A stretch of 64,000 nt of DNA. Source: Mactra quadrangularis. Its lineage: Eukaryota > Mollusca > Bivalvia > Venerida > Mactridae. The stretch lies in assembly GCA_025267735.1 (NCBI GenBank), contig CM046311.1, positions 21,722,020-21,786,019 on the forward strand, written 5' to 3'. Made by a program: the position numbers and the translations under genes. The notes beneath the pieces were generated by a model, which worked only from the letters and a program-made list of their open reading frames with translations, was not told where the DNA came from and did no database searches. Position 1 is the stretch's first letter; every line of letters starts with the position of its first letter. Shown piece by piece: positions 34,181 through 47,524 of the stretch.

Positions 34181-34653
34181 AGCAAATCTAATTGTTTTAA
34201 GGTCCAGCTTAGGATACCTTACTAAAATTAATTGAAGAGAAAGCGGATTTTGACTTTGTGTTTATAGATGCTGATAAAGACGGCTACCTTGAATATTTTA
34301 AGGTATTTATCTACTTATCAGCTTCTATTTGTAATTTAGTGGTTCAGTTGTTATTCATAACTGTCCTTATCTTATAGTACTGCAGTATTATTGCTTAAAG
34401 TTAATTGTTCTTATCACGATAATACGCTCATCAAAGAACAGGGCAAAATTTGGATTATCAGTGACTGGTTGATTGGTATACATCTTCTTTGTTATAAGCA
34501 TAACCTTGTCTTGTAAAGGCAGAATATCTTGAAACTTGGTATACACGTGTATTGCTGCATATACTAGCATATGCATATGCAAATACAAACTGCAAGAACC
34601 ATGCCATCATGGTACAGTTCTTAAAGAAATTTCTATTTGCTTGTGGTAAAATT

Positions 34654-35093
34654 GTGGGTACCGCCAGGAAATGTATACAACGGTATACCGCGGTTATTTA
34701 CTAAATACCACGGTATACCACAATGTAAGCCATGTGCAGTTGGACTGTTAAATAAAAATACACTTTTAAGAAGTTTATTTATTAACTTTTTAAAACACAA
34801 AGCCCTTATTTAAGGATAATTACTATTGCAACTTAATCATCCGCGATTTTTATGGTTTTTTTTCTCAAATTTATCGTAAACTTGAGGATATTGTGCTTTA
34901 AAACGAATAGGTCTGTCTAAAATTGTGTCATGACGCCACATGTGTTGTCAATACGATGCACTCACGGGTTTATGCTTAAACTTACTTCAAGTTAAGATAT
35001 TCAACACCGGTATTTCCGAAAATACCGTGGTATTGTACCGAAAGATAAAAAACCACGGTTACCAGTATCCCGGTAATACCGCACAACTCTAAA
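34654..35093. mobile_element. Insertion in unit 2, rich in GGTATACCG and ACCGTGGTA
   Basis: Absent from the matching intron of unit 1 (around 25575-25660). The ends TAAAATTGTGGGTACCG and, inverted, TAGAGTTGTGCGGTATTACC form imperfect terminal repeats with further internal GGTAT/ATACC dyads. Probably a hAT-like MITE; no matching 8-bp duplication was found. Confidence 0.55.
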
Positions 35094-35436
35094 TGAAAGT
35101 GAAGAATACAACAGTTATTTTTAGTTATTTACTTTTTTATGAAATCAAGTGCAATATATTTAAATATATTAAATAATCTACATGACCAGTAAGCATATTA
35201 TGCGCCAATAAGCGTTCCATCGAATGTTGTATCATCATTTTTGCTCTAAGATTATTGTTCAATTATTATCACTCTAAGGAAATTATCATTTCATTATTGC
35301 TCTAGGTTAAAAGTTTTAACAATTATTGTCCTTCCATTGTTGTTTTCATCAATATTGCTCTAAGTTTATTGCACGGCGTCATTATTGATTTCGTTTGTAA
35401 CTTGTATCAGTAATGCAGTTTCAATATGATTTTATT

Positions 35437-37360
35437 TCACGGCGTCTCAACGCCGTGATATTGTGATGAGTAGGTTTTGATAGCAAGGGGCAAAAGTCAC
35501 GTGACATAAATCCTTTCGATTTCTACTGCCGACATTTTTAGTGCAGTCATAGTACAGCCCATTTCCGTTAAAAGTTACATAGAAAAGGCATTTTTAAACA
35601 ATATTTCTATCAACAATGCAACACACGAAAAATCAGCGTTTTATATCAACCATTTCCGCAAACCCTTTCGACTCACATGAAAAGGGGACGGTCTAACTTA
35701 CTAACGTAAACACTGACACCATACACTTAGAAGGAAATTTCTGACGGATGTACTGACACCAAAGATAAAGAAGGATTATCAGACCATGATGTATTGTATA
35801 CAGGTGTTAGTATGATAATAGATTTAGTAAACATACTGACGACATACGCAAAGAAGGATGATCGATCGTGACTAATTAATTATTAATTATTAATTTAGAC
35901 CGGCGATATAGACAATTATCAATATTTGAGCATTTTGCAGTCAACACCGGTGGCCTAAAGCCAATCAAAACGATGCATTTGAGGGCATATGATGAAAAAA
36001 TGGACGTCGAAAAGTCAAATAAGGGGCGCGTGAATAGGCTCGTCGAAGCCATGTTTTGTTGGGTTACCTGCTTGAATTTCCGAAAATACCTATATCAATA
36101 TACATGTATTAACATGAGCGAATCTAAATCAATGGTTTTACATAGGGCGCGCTAATTTCTGGTATTCTATAAATAGACTCACTGGTTTAACATATCTTTA
36201 CCAGCCCCGTGTTCAGTAACTACTGTTAGCTAACGTTAATGATACGGGAGAACTCAACCGGAATACATCTCAACCCGTGCAATACTCAACACAAAGTTGG
36301 GACAACTCAATTCCTTTAGTATGATATTGAGTTGTCTCGGGTTGAGCTGTCAATTGGTTAAGATTTTCCGATTCTTCCGTTACGGAATGTTCAAAGTAAC
36401 TGAACACGCTGCTGGGCACGCTATAATTATTGTATTCTAAAATAATTATACTTGAGACGGTATAAAACGCTAGCGCATATTGCTTGAATGTTTTTACTCT
36501 AAGGAGTATACACGGCTAAACGGCGATTCAAGCATTTTTGGAAATGCTTATTCTCTGTTACTCACTGTTCCTGCCAAACTGTTTGTCAGGATATTTAAAC
36601 TTTTTCTTTATTTATCACTTTTCGACAAGCACTTAATCCTGCCTGTAACACTCAAGAGAGGGATTGGCAGTATACAGACATTTTTTATGGCAACATCATA
36701 CTGCTTCTGGACAGTTCGGTATGGGCTAATCTGTGGACGAACTATCTCATAGTATGACACACCTTTACGCAAACGTCTTAAACCGGTTACGTCATGTTTT
36801 GTTCTTGGGAAGTAGCTGTTGCGGTTAAAAGGTCTCTTTTTATGTACTTTGATTTTCAATTTGCCCGAAGACCAACTATCGCCCCCTATTATACAGATCA
36901 CTTCTGGGAACCAATAGTCACACGGATTGATGAGGACAGATCCGCAATGTAAGGAGCACTTGACTGAACAGAAGCGATATGTCATGTAAATAGCTTAAGT
37001 TCTGAAAGACTATGTTTTCCCTTTTGCCGATCTTTTTAAGCGTCATGCTAATATGAATTACTGGAAATAAATCCAACAGAAACCAAACATCCTGTCGGCA
37101 TAAAGATGATGCCTAGATCCTGACCATTCTCGTACCCCAAGGTTATCAAGATTCTCGATCTAACTAGTATCGAGAATCTTCCTAGGCTCTGGGAACGAGA
37201 ATGTTACATATGACCAAGAAAACTTTTATAACAAGTTACCTTTTTATTACCGAAAAACCTTTACATGACAATTCAATATAATGTTTTTTTGAGTTACCTT
37301 TAGATTACACTTAATTATTCTTTTTTTGCCGTGACAATTACTTTGCTGCATTTAGCAGCA
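35437..37360. mobile_element. About 1.9-kb insertion in unit 2, unclassified
   Basis: The unit 1 intron runs from GATTTCGTAAGTTC to TTATTTTAGACAGTG in about 60 bp, whereas here about 1.9 kb intervenes. It contains a dyad around GAGTTGTC/GACAACTC near 36310-36350, a strong hairpin at 37125-37203 and a 125-codon minus-strand frame (36608-36985) with no recognised domain. The junctions are approximate and it may be several insertions. Confidence 0.5.
37125..37203. repeat. 79-bp hairpin with two nested stems
   Basis: The outer arms CATTCTCGTACCCC and GGGAACGAGAATG and the inner arms AGATTCTCGAT and ATCGAGAATCT pair around the loop CTAACTAGT (37160-37168). The arms share the core TTCTCG, so the stems could also slip. 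It lies inside the unit 2 insertion. Confidence 0.8.
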
Positions 37361-38871
37361 ATTTTTTACTTGTTTTAGACAGTGATTGATAAAGGTTTGT
37401 TATCAAAACGAGTAACTGTTGTGTTAGACAATGCATTGGCGGACAAGCTTATATTAAAGATTCAACTAGTCAGAATTGTATAGCTATCAGAGTATTGAAT
37501 ATGTACAATCTTGGAATGACGTCGTCCAAGTAAGATTACTTCTCTGTGTCTTCATTTAAGTGGAAACATGACATTGTACAGGTTTAAATACTTATATGTT
37601 TATATTTAAAAGTTGAAGTTAAAGTGCGGTTAAAGCCTGCTTCCTCATATATGTTCAGCTGACTTAACAATTTTGTAGGATAAACCCCAATCATTGAAAT
37701 TACTTTCAGGAAGGTAATCACTCACAGTTCACATTTATATACCGAATGGAGTAGAACTATAGTAGGTAAATTTCTTGCTCAAGGAAACAAGCAATGCCCC
37801 TAATGGTGTTCGAACCCGGGACAAGCGCATACTACTATTGGATCATTGCTTCTATATATTTTATCAATGACTGTTAAAAAGTCTTTAGTTCGATTAAAAA
37901 ATTGGGGCTGATCTAAATGTATTCAAAACATAATGGAAAAGAACATATAAAAAATATGTAAATTCATTAACGAAACAAGCACGCTGGACTTACTGTTGAG
38001 CTACCAACCTTAAAAACAGATAAATACATTTGTACTATTTTTCCTCAATCACTTAAACTATGTACTATAGAAACCAGCACTGTATTTGATGTTTGATCAC
38101 ACAGCTAGTGTTGTTTAGTTTCTGTGGTTTGACTTTGGTTTAGTTTACACTCATTTTCGTGGCAGCAGCAGCAGCGACGGAAGTAGCAGGGGCTTCTCCT
38201 GATTGCTTGTCAGCATCAGAGCATCAGTCCAACACTATTTAATCTAATAACTTAAAACTTCAAAGGTAGGGCACAAGAACCGTAACTCTTCACACATAAT
38301 TTTGGAAATTTTGGAGTTACTGCCCTTGTTGCATTGACGTGTCTTGTAGCTGGACATAAACCCATAGACTTCAATCAGAGATTATAGTGATTTGAAGTCA
38401 GCATGCTCAACCAACCGACGATAGAGACAGCTTTCTTATTGTGTGTGTCTGTTTTTTTTGGGTTTTTTTTAATTATCTTATATATATACATGATGCCAAT
38501 ACTTATTCTAACAATTAATATATGATATTTTGTTTTTAAGGTATTGGTTCCAATCAGAGATGGTGCCATGGTTGTACGACGTAAAGAAGATGTTTATTAT
38601 TAGAGAATTTGACACCAGATGATATTTATACTTTACCTTTGTATAAATACCCTACTTTACCTTTGTATAAATACCCGCATGCGGCAATGTGTTTTAATAA
38701 AACTTAAAATGCAGCTGTGCTCTGTGTGCATTCTTATGTTTTCTTTATATTAAGCTATGCGTTATATGCGCTATGCATAAGTTATGCGGATCATATTCTT
38801 TGGGGGTATAGTCGCATAAGATTTTATTCCATCTCAAATTTTAATACAATATATATTTACAATGTGTTCAA

Positions 38872-39055
38872 CTACTTCCGTCAGTGACTGACTTACTGCC
38901 CTACATGCTTTAGAATCAGTGGTATAAGGGAGAATAGTCTTAGAAAATATTTCTTGACTAAGTTCCACGAAAGTTTGCACCGCCCGGGAATCGCACCAAC
39001 GACCGTTCAATCGGTAGACTTGTGCGCTACCGATCGAGCTAGCGGGCGGGCTCAA
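38872..39055 (-). mobile_element. SINE family A with tRNA head, distal body lost (unit 2)
   Basis: The complement of 38975-39050 shows the A box TAGCTCGATCGG and a B-box-like GGTGCGATTCC. The remainder of the body breaks off at AACTACTTCCGTCAG, where unit 1 continues. Confidence 0.75.
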
Positions 39056-39446
39056 TTGGTTTGTTTAATTTAAATGTTATTTTTATTGTATTATTTTTCT
39101 CAGGACCATTTGCTCATGCTTTATCCTCATTGTCTTACTGCTATACTATAAACTTAATTATTCAAATTGTATAGCACATTTCTATAGATGTGTTACTCTC
39201 TGACAGAACTACTGTTCGTGTGTAACAGGTCAATTATGTTTTGACTAATGAAAATACCAATTATGTATTATTGAGAAATCACTCATGAACCTAAAACAAT
39301 TGCATAAAATCATGATACCAAGTTGATAAGTTTATGCTATGTGAAATTCTATAATATTGTATTCAATGCATTAAAGTCATGCGAAACACAAATCTTCACA
39401 TTCTTCTTTTTAATTTCTCAATCCGATATAATATAGTTAGTTTTTT

Positions 39447-39577
39447 CTTAATTGTCAAAACATGAATTATTTCACGGTGATTTTGATTCTTTGTCTTGCA
39501 TTCGTGATATTGTTGCAGTGTGTTATCAGTCACCGCGGAATTATTCGAACTTTGACACTTGCGAAAAAATGAACTAT
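39447..39577. mobile_element. Foldback MITE (unit 2 copy)
   Basis: Duplicate of 28094-28225 with few differences, in the same position relative to the FREP gene. Confidence 0.65.
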
Positions 39578-40179
39578 TCGCCATTGCAGGCCTGAAGACT
39601 CACAACGGTTTGACCTCTTTTTTATCCCTAGCAGTGTTAGGACTGTGTAAGAACACAGGTAGCAGCATATATGTGAATATTGTATCCACGGTTTGTGCAA
39701 CGCATACTTGATCCCAGACTAGTGGTAATATAATCATTATCATATCAATGATATCCATGTACAACAGAAAGTTGGCTTATGCACACAGTGGGCAACAAAA
39801 CATTCAGAATGGAATTAAGAGTACACAATATGATTCAGAAAAAAAACCCACAAGTATTAATGATTATAGATACTTTATTTCAGGATTTTAGGGTTACATA
39901 ATATTTATATTTACATAAAATATCAGAATAGTAATCATGTTGACAGTCAATGATATATAAATAAAACTTATACATGTATCTAATATACGAAAATTTATAA
40001 ATGTCCAATATTTAACACTAAACATTCTAAATAAGATTTGATAGATATAATAAGGTAAAAAACAAAAGAGAACATTGATGTCTAAAATGATTTATCAACA
40101 TTGTAAAGGTTTTGTCTAATGCTTTGTATAACTATACGGATTGAAAAATATCAATGTATACTTCTTGAAACTAACTCGC

Positions 40180-40300
40180 CCGAGACAAGTCAATCTCCGT
40201 AAACAGATATCCTGTAGAGTGTTGTCGTACAGGATCTCAAAGATCTCAATGGAGGGTCACGTCGAGATGACCTTTATGTCGGCCAATGAATGCGTAGCTT
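40180..40300 (-). repeat. About 120-bp element with conserved hairpin (unit 2)
   Basis: Duplicate of 29300-29420. The hairpin arms GATCCTGTA and TACAGGATATC pair well here. Confidence 0.65.
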
Positions 40301-40716
40301 TCATCAAGACGAAATACTATTAATAAAGTTTGGATTTCGAAATTACTATCTTCAGACCAAGATCTGCGAGATAATTTAATAGCGGTATTATCTACAGTCA
40401 GCAATTGGACGGCTCATTTCAAATTGCGTGACGTAGACAAGTGACTAATCATAGCAATTTCGTCATGAGTATAATGACAAGAAAAGGTCACCTGAACGTG
40501 AACCTCCTTTAAAAACAGCCAGATCTAAAGTAGCGAGTAGACGAGTGAAAAATTGTAGATCGGGTTTTAATCAGATTGGCGTCACGTAATCAAACATTTT
40601 TTTAAATATAGAGTTCCATTTTAATTTGTCCATCCACTTTTTGTTTGTTAACCAAAAAACGTAATAAATTGAACTAGCAATGATGTTAACTTCGTGACTT
40701 AATGTAGATATACATT

Positions 40717-41943
40717 TTATCTTCGTCTAAGTTTCATTTCAGTAAACATCAACGATTCATGGTATCCATGCCAACCATACCAGTTGATTCCATCTGCATA
40801 AGAATCATGTTTACCATTATGATAAAGACCATTTAGATTTACAGCATGACAGTCTGAATACCACCATCCTCCTTTATAGCTCTTGGAACACTTTGATGAT
40901 GGACCGACATCAAAGGTTGAAAATTGATGGTTGTGATGTGAAGGGGTCAAACTATCCTCTACGTCGCCAGAGAAGAACTGCACAGATAGAACGAAACCTC
41001 CTGACCTGGGACCAACATGAAATAAACCGTACTTTGCATATTTTGATTCATTTTTGAAATCTTTCAGTTCAACGCGCAATTCACATGGTTCATTTGAAGA
41101 CAGACGATGGATAAATTCGTTTCCAAGCCAAAATTCTTGAGATAAATTTCCAAATCCGAAAGTGTAATCAATCCAATTTCTAAAGAAATTTTCTGATCCG
41201 TCAGAACGTCTTTGGAAAACTATCCAACCACCTCCGTCTGTTTCCATATCACAGAAGACATCGATTGGGCGCCATATTGAATCTGGATGTATCGTATATA
41301 TACCGCTTGAAGTATAACCTAATCGAAGCCATTCAGCGCAGTCAGAAACACGATGTTTTACATTAAGAGAAGCTTCCTTTGTCCCATTTTTGAGAAAATT
41401 TTCAAGATTTTCTGATATTTTTGCAATATTTTCAGAAACTTCTCTAATGTTCTCCGCAAATCTATTTGCATTATTTTGTAAACTATTCAACAGATTCCCT
41501 TGAAATGTCTCCCAAAAATTTGTTATGTTATCAAATCCACCAGCAATTATGTCTCTATTATAATTCTCCAAACGTTTTAATGACTCCAAATCAAGTTGAA
41601 TGCTACGACGAATTCGTTTTTCATTTGATAGTCCATTCCAAAACAGTTTAAATTGATTCAAGACATTTTGTCTTAGATTTTCCATTTCCGCTTCAATATT
41701 CTTAAAATCTATGTCTGACATGTCCGTTGTCTCAGCATGAACCTCATTGTTAATTTGATCAAGATCTTGCTTCTTTGCAAATTTATTCGATGCTTGATAG
41801 AACTCACGCCTTATTAATGCAATATCATCAACAAATCTTGATTCAAGCCTTTGTAACCTTTCTCGAATAATATCCAATTCTGATTGTCCATTAGCAAGGA
41901 CAGCATAAACAAGAAAACTGAATAATAATATTCCCTTTTGCAT
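40717..41943 (-). CDS. Secreted coiled-coil fibrinogen-related protein, FREP copy 2 (408 aa)
   Basis: The start is ATG at 41943 (MQKGILLFSFLVYAVLANG, a signal peptide); the upstream open codons begin at a non-ATG codon. The architecture is that of copy 1. The first 160 residues are nearly identical to copy 4 (for example SLKRLENYN against SLKRLESYN), but the start of the fibrinogen domain follows copy 1 (IDVFCDM, FFRNW, LSQEFW). The coiled coil ends ENFLKNGTKEASLNVKHRV, so the cysteine before the fibrinogen domain found in copies 1, 3 and 4 is missing. That could alter disulfide-linked oligomers. RIRR/S, the four standard domain cysteines and the extra EPCEL cysteine are kept. Confidence 0.95.
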   Translation of the reverse strand: MQKGILLFSFLVYAVLANGQSELDIIRERLQRLESRFVDDIALIRREFYQASNKFAKKQDLDQINNEVHAETTDMSDIDFKNIEAEMENLRQNVLNQFKLFWNGLSNEKRIRRSIQLDLESLKRLENYNRDIIAGGFDNITNFWETFQGNLLNSLQNNANRFAENIREVSENIAKISENLENFLKNGTKEASLNVKHRVSDCAEWLRLGYTSSGIYTIHPDSIWRPIDVFCDMETDGGGWIVFQRRSDGSENFFRNWIDYTFGFGNLSQEFWLGNEFIHRLSSNEPCELRVELKDFKNESKYAKYGLFHVGPRSGGFVLSVQFFSGDVEDSLTPSHHNHQFSTFDVGPSSKCSKSYKGGWWYSDCHAVNLNGLYHNGKHDSYADGINWYGWHGYHESLMFTEMKLRRR

Positions 41944-42005
41944 GATGGTATATTTGTGTGAAGTTCTCAAGTAAGAACTAACAAATTACTGAAGTAGCTG
42001 CACTA

Positions 42006-42014
42006 TTTAATATA
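42006..42014 (-). promoter_or_regulatory. TATA-like element of FREP2
   Basis: The complement reads TATATTAAA, at the place where copies 3 and 4 have TATATAAAC, about 63 bp before the start codon. Confidence 0.4.
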
Positions 42015-42641
42015 ATGTAACTCTTCATGACATCAAAAGATCTAATGGGACAGCAAGTGGTCGAACATCCCCATTTCAGCTTTGAATGTTCAAACAGCAT
42101 TACAGTCGTTATTCGCAAAATTCACAAGAGTAAACCCCACAACGTTCGTAAGAAAATCTTTATCTGCTCTCCTCCAGTGAGAACATTAGTACTGTATGGC
42201 TCTTCAAAACATCCGGTAAGTAATTCATTGGTTGTCAAAGTTTAGTTTTTCGGCCAATCGTGGTATTATGGGATTTTTCCATCACAAACTTAACTAAGCG
42301 AAATTTACTGAAACACTTCAAGTACATATAATTATGTATTGACATTTTGATAGCTTCAAGTGTTCGGTTTATGGTCCATATCCGTCCTATTTATGAAAAT
42401 GGCAAACATGTATGACAAGAGTTGTTCATTAGAATCATTTAATGTAACAAGCTGGATAAATCATTGAATTTAGAAATTATTCATTAGTAATTTGTTTGAC
42501 TTGCTTGCTTGCGAACAATAGTCAACTGAACGTTCAATGTAAACAAAAATCTACAAATATCCTTTTAGTGGAAATGTATCAGATTATTAGATTATCAGAT
42601 TGTATTGAAAGTGACTCACACAGACACTAGGATTAAAGCAA

Positions 42642-42862
42642 ATGTTGTTTTAGGTGGGTTTAACACCCTGTCAATACATAGTATGGTCATTTTACGGCGG
42701 CCAGCTCATAAACTAGCTTTCCTATAACAAGTACTTACCTTATCCTTCCTTAATATCGACAATTTCTCCTAAATTTGAAAACCATCGACACTTACCCGGA
42801 ACCCGGGATGGGACACTTCATTCGAACTCTGTACATAACGTACTGCGTCATGGACCCAGGTT
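42642..42862 (-). mobile_element. SINE family B (unit 2)
   Basis: Body phrases GTCAATACATAGTATGGTCA, TTTACGGCGGCCAGC and CTAGCTTTCCT match 18602-18900. The head is degenerate (GTACTGCGTCATGGACCC). A counterpart at the same place after FREP3 (55334-55575) shows insertion before that duplication. Confidence 0.7.
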
Positions 42863-45280
42863 CAAACAAAACTAAAGTTGTTTGTCATAACACATTACAG
42901 AAATATGTCAATCTGTAGTATCGAAAATATTAATGATATTGAGTGTCATTCGACTAAAATATAGGCCAGTTTATTAAAGACGTATGTAATTAACCAACAA
43001 AACCTTCTGAATAGCGAGAATCTAGTCTTAGGGGAAACTCCCCAACACATACGCTTTCACTGGTGTACTTAATGGGTAAATTAAAATAGGTACGGTACAT
43101 GTGCGTACTTGAAACTTAAGTGACACAATAACAAACACTTATACAGTCTCTTGTTTTTACGATATAATGAGCTTTAAACATAATGAGTTAATATGTTGTT
43201 ATACTATCATGCTTCCTGATTTGCTGATGACGTGAACAATTGTTCTCATTGTAACAGAACAAAAAAACTTAACCTATTCAACCCTTTTCCCGTTTATTGA
43301 TCAGCTATCGTTAGGTGGTTTATTTGATATCTTCTCCCCGTCGTGTGCACTAACGGTCTTACTTCAACGTCTATTTTATGATGATCTCCCGTAAACAGCG
43401 GTTTAGACTAAAACGTGTTTAGTACTGTTTACTCGATCGTCACGGTCTTTACACGTTCGGATCATCTTCGGCGATCATCTTCGGAGATATACGTCCGATA
43501 TCAGTCGTAGTAGAAATTTTTCAACCAGATTATAAGGTTCGGCGATTAACTCGCTGACAAGTAGTTTTATTTATGTTTATACATAGACGTGTAAAGTCAA
43601 TATTATCTATTAAATTGCCTGCTATTCTGCTATTTATCTATAAAACAACATTCAGAAGTATTAATCATAACAAATGGTCATCGATTGTCTACATATACAT
43701 TGAAAAACGACTACCTGTCATTTTCATGTACAACACTTATTAGGCCTCATACACTCTGGCCTATTGTGTGCATTTTTACACGCTTTACCTAAACATTTCA
43801 TCAGTACAATGTCTCACACGTCGTATTTCTGTGTAGTTCAGACTATATTTACCACAGAAACCGAATTCCATTAAATTCTTGATTTCTACGGAATCAATGT
43901 TAGATGGATTTACTTTCTCTCGTTATGATACCCGAGGTTTATCTGCAAAGAAGATCGCCGAGACACTTCCGAATTGGTCTTTTCCGTCTATTTATAGATG
44001 CACGCTCGTTCATCATTCGGAACTCCTCGGCCATTCGCTTCGAATAACCTCGGACATATTTAGACGCCATTATGGAACTACCTTTTCATCATATTCCCGA
44101 AAAAAATGCTTGACCTGTGTTGAAGTCAACAAATCTACGATCGTTTAGCCGATAAGAGATGTTTCGTTTTTAGTTAATAAATTTGAAATAACACACTTCA
44201 ATGATATCGCTTGACAATATTTAGTTAAATGTATAACATAGAAATATGTTCTGGCAAAGATATGTGTGTATACTAAAAGAACTATTTTGCATAACCAATA
44301 CGTGCTTCGCCTTACATAGGTAGTAAAAACCCAAGCTGCTAGGGTCGACCTCCATGAATCCTTCAAATATTATAAATTCATGAAAGATCGAGGTGTTCCG
44401 AATGGCTTGTAGATATATATACTTTTAGGGACGGTCTAAATCACTGGCGAAGACACTGATATCACATACAAAGATGGATTATCAGACTATGGCTGATTAT
44501 AATCCTATTATATATTGTACATGTATATAGGTGCTTATGTTTCAATAAATTTGATTAAATTGCATGAAATTGCAGAAATATATTTTAGAAATTATTTGTC
44601 CGCTCACTAATAAGAACTTGTATTTGACATTAACATGCCCGATATGTCAACATTGTATCGGATACGAAGTTAAGCAATTAAACAATTAAGCAAAAAGATA
44701 AATTTATAAAAAATAAATAATATAATTAGAGTTAAACTGAAAATTCAATTTTGAAAAAGTTTAGTTACGAGTTCTCATAAAAAATGGAATAAATAACGCC
44801 TGAAATAAATAAGCTTGCTAGAGACCTAGCATGGTCTTGGAAGGGATTCAAGACCCATCGTAAATTTATGTTTGGTCAGCCTCTAAAAATGAAACAAGAG
44901 AAAGAAAAATGTAACTAACTTATGTTGCGGGTAGGTGACCATGACAGAGCATAATTATATGTATATTCTACGAGTACATGAAAACTTACAGATGACGAAA
45001 AGACACACCTTATCTCTAGCTACGGCGTGCACTCAACAAGTAAGAGTGCCGGAGTTATTTCCCATAATAGAACAGTGAACAACATCCAAATAAAAGTCTT
45101 TGATTCTATAACAATAACCACACATTTACGGATGCTTATTCCAATCACTCTACGTATTTAATCTAACAGTCTGAGAAATTGTGCAGTGTAGTCATTTAGA
45201 TAATAAAATGTAACAATAAGAAATGCATATATATTTATCAGTACTTATAACAACCCTTTTGCCAATCGAAATATCAATAA
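42863..45280. other. Intergenic between units 2 and 3, with foldback element
   Basis: Part (about 42900-43300) is shared with 55560-55930 downstream of FREP3's start. A foldback element occupies 44014-44404. The 89-codon frame at 43879-44148 runs into that element and has no domain. No gene is supported. Confidence 0.5.
44014..44404. mobile_element. Foldback element, CATTCGGAA family, 391 bp
   Basis: CATTCGGAACTCCTCGGCC at the left and GATCGAGGTGTTCCGAATG at the right are inverses; the core is AT-rich. It is the longest member of the palindrome family at 14173 and 19608 and suggests those are internally deleted forms. Confidence 0.65.
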
Positions 45281-47524
45281 GTGCGTTTTTGTGTTGCCTG
45301 GATTCAATTACATTAAGCTGTTACTTGCTCCATTAGTCAATGGCTGTGCCGTCTCTTGGAGCATATCTTTATCATCTCATTTAGTGCCATCCAACATTCC
45401 TTTTACACTTGAAAAAGAGCTGATTTTTCATTGATATAATTACATTTCAGATGTCCATGTATTTCCACATTAGGGCATTTATAATAGATAATACATGTAT
45501 TATTTAAAAAGAGAATAATAATACGTTATTCAATTGTATTTATCATACATGTACATGTATATAAAAATGTATTTTTAGTTTCTTAAGTATGGTATAACAT
45601 TTGTAACAAATCACATGCTTACAAAAATGTTAAGTAATAATGGATGGCACTGTAAAAAATTGGCTTTTTAGGGGTGTCAACTTTTTTCCTACATGGAGAA
45701 AATCTACATTACATTCATTATTTCACTCTGTTACATAACTTATTCTGGTCATGGATACAACCGTACTTTAGTTAACAATGCTTCTATTGTATCACGACTT
45801 CAGCTACACAGTGTGTTTGTTAGGCTTTATATCTTCATTATTTGATATATGAACATTAATTTGAAAATATAAATCTATTATTCTTAGCTTTTCATGCTCA
45901 AATTAGTTTGGTTACTTTATGTTTTAAGGACAAGCTCAGGAAACTTTATTAAAATTAGTCAAAGAGAAAGCAGAATGCGACTTGGTGTTTATAGATGCTA
46001 ATAAAGATGACTACATTGAATATTTTAAGGTATTATATCTATTTATTTGCTTTATGAATTTCACAGACTTTCTCTAATTAAGTGATACAGTTGTTTATCA
46101 TTACTTTTTTTATCTTATTGTTCTGCACCTGTACCACTATTGCTTCAACCACGTTGATCAATACGCCCATCAAAGACAGGGCAATTTTTAGGATTATCAG
46201 TGACTGGTTGATTGGCAAACATATTCTTTGTTTTGAGCAAAACTTTGCCTAATGTAGGCAGAATAACATTAAACTTAGTATACATGTGCTATGCTGCGAG
46301 TGGATATAAAAACTACAAGAACCATGCAACCATATAACAGTTTTGGAGAAATTTTAATTTGCTTGATGTAAAAGTGCATTTTTGTTGGGATCATAAGTTT
46401 GTCTTGTTATGGCAAAATCTCTCAATACATTATAATTTTACTTATTTGTCGCAATTAATGTATTATGAAGAAGAAAACATTTTTTTAAGTATTCGGTATC
46501 TTGAGATTCAGTGCAGTGCATTTAGTCTGTATGATCAGTTACCATATTTTGCTCCAATAAGCGCTTGCACTGATTGTTGTTTCATCATTTCTACTCATAG
46601 TTAATTGTTCTAATCATTATTGCCTTCATGGTTGTTTCCATCAATATTGTGGTTAATTTTACTGGTAAAGTTTATTTTACTGCATCATTATTGATTTCGT
46701 TAGTTTTTTTTATCAATAATGCTATTTACTTGCATATTGTGTTATTTTAGACAGTCATAGATAAAGATTTGTTATCAAAACGTGGAACCATTGTGTTAGA
46801 CAATGCATTAATGGGTGGACAAGCTTATATTAAAGATTCAACTAGTCAGAATGTTATAGCTATAAGAAAGTGTAACGAATATATACAATCTAGGAATGAT
46901 GTTTTCCAAGTAAGATTATTTCACTTTATCTTGATTTAACAGGAACCATGACATTGTACGGATTTTAATGCTCATAAGTGTTTCTATTAAAAAGTTTAAG
47001 AAAATGTGCGGTTTAAAGTCTGCTTCTATATTTCATATTCAGCTTAACCATTTTTTACGATAACTCTTAATCATTGAAATAACCTTCGTGCATGTCATTC
47101 CTTGCATTACCCATTTTGGCCATTTATACCTGGATGGAGTTGAACAACTGTAGGTTATTTTCTTGCTCAAGGAAATAAGCAATGCTAAATACTACTAGGC
47201 CGTGAGCCAGATACACTTTTGCTCCCCCCCCCCCAGGGGGAATTTTCAAGACCCATATTTTTTTATTCCCCTATCTGTCCTGAGTACAACAGTACAAAGT
47301 TTGCAAGTTTCCAGTGGGGCATTGCTGAGAAAATCAACTTTTAATTGTATAGGTAAATAGCAATTTTTGTTCCATTTTTATCGATTTATTTTTGCAAAAA
47401 CCATTAAATCATGTTTGCAACACCAAGTTGTCTTGATATTGTTTGTCAATTAAAAAGAAAATGTGTCTTTTGTGTTTTATAAAGGAAATTGCTGTTGATA
47501 CTAAGCTCATAAGTACCTTAAAAT

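Larger units (their letters stand above)
34202..38603 (+). pseudogene. O-methyltransferase fragment, copy 2 (exons 4-6 only, inactivated)
   Basis: Exon 4 equivalent 34202-34302 has CAG changed to TAG at the codon matching Q165. Exon 5 equivalent 37379-37529 is 151 bp rather than 159, with two 4-bp deletions that shift frame. Exon 6 equivalent 38541-38603 is intact and nearly identical to the parent. Splice sites are kept. Exons 1-3 are absent upstream. The intron between exons 4 and 5 has grown to 3.1 kb by insertions at about 34654-35093 and 35437-37360. The copy cannot encode a methyltransferase and came with the FREP2 duplication. Confidence 0.9.

Noticed and set aside
36608..36985. 125-codon minus-strand frame inside the unit 2 insertion
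   Set aside because: No domain, no copy elsewhere in the window and mixed composition; could be a transposon remnant but nothing supports a product.
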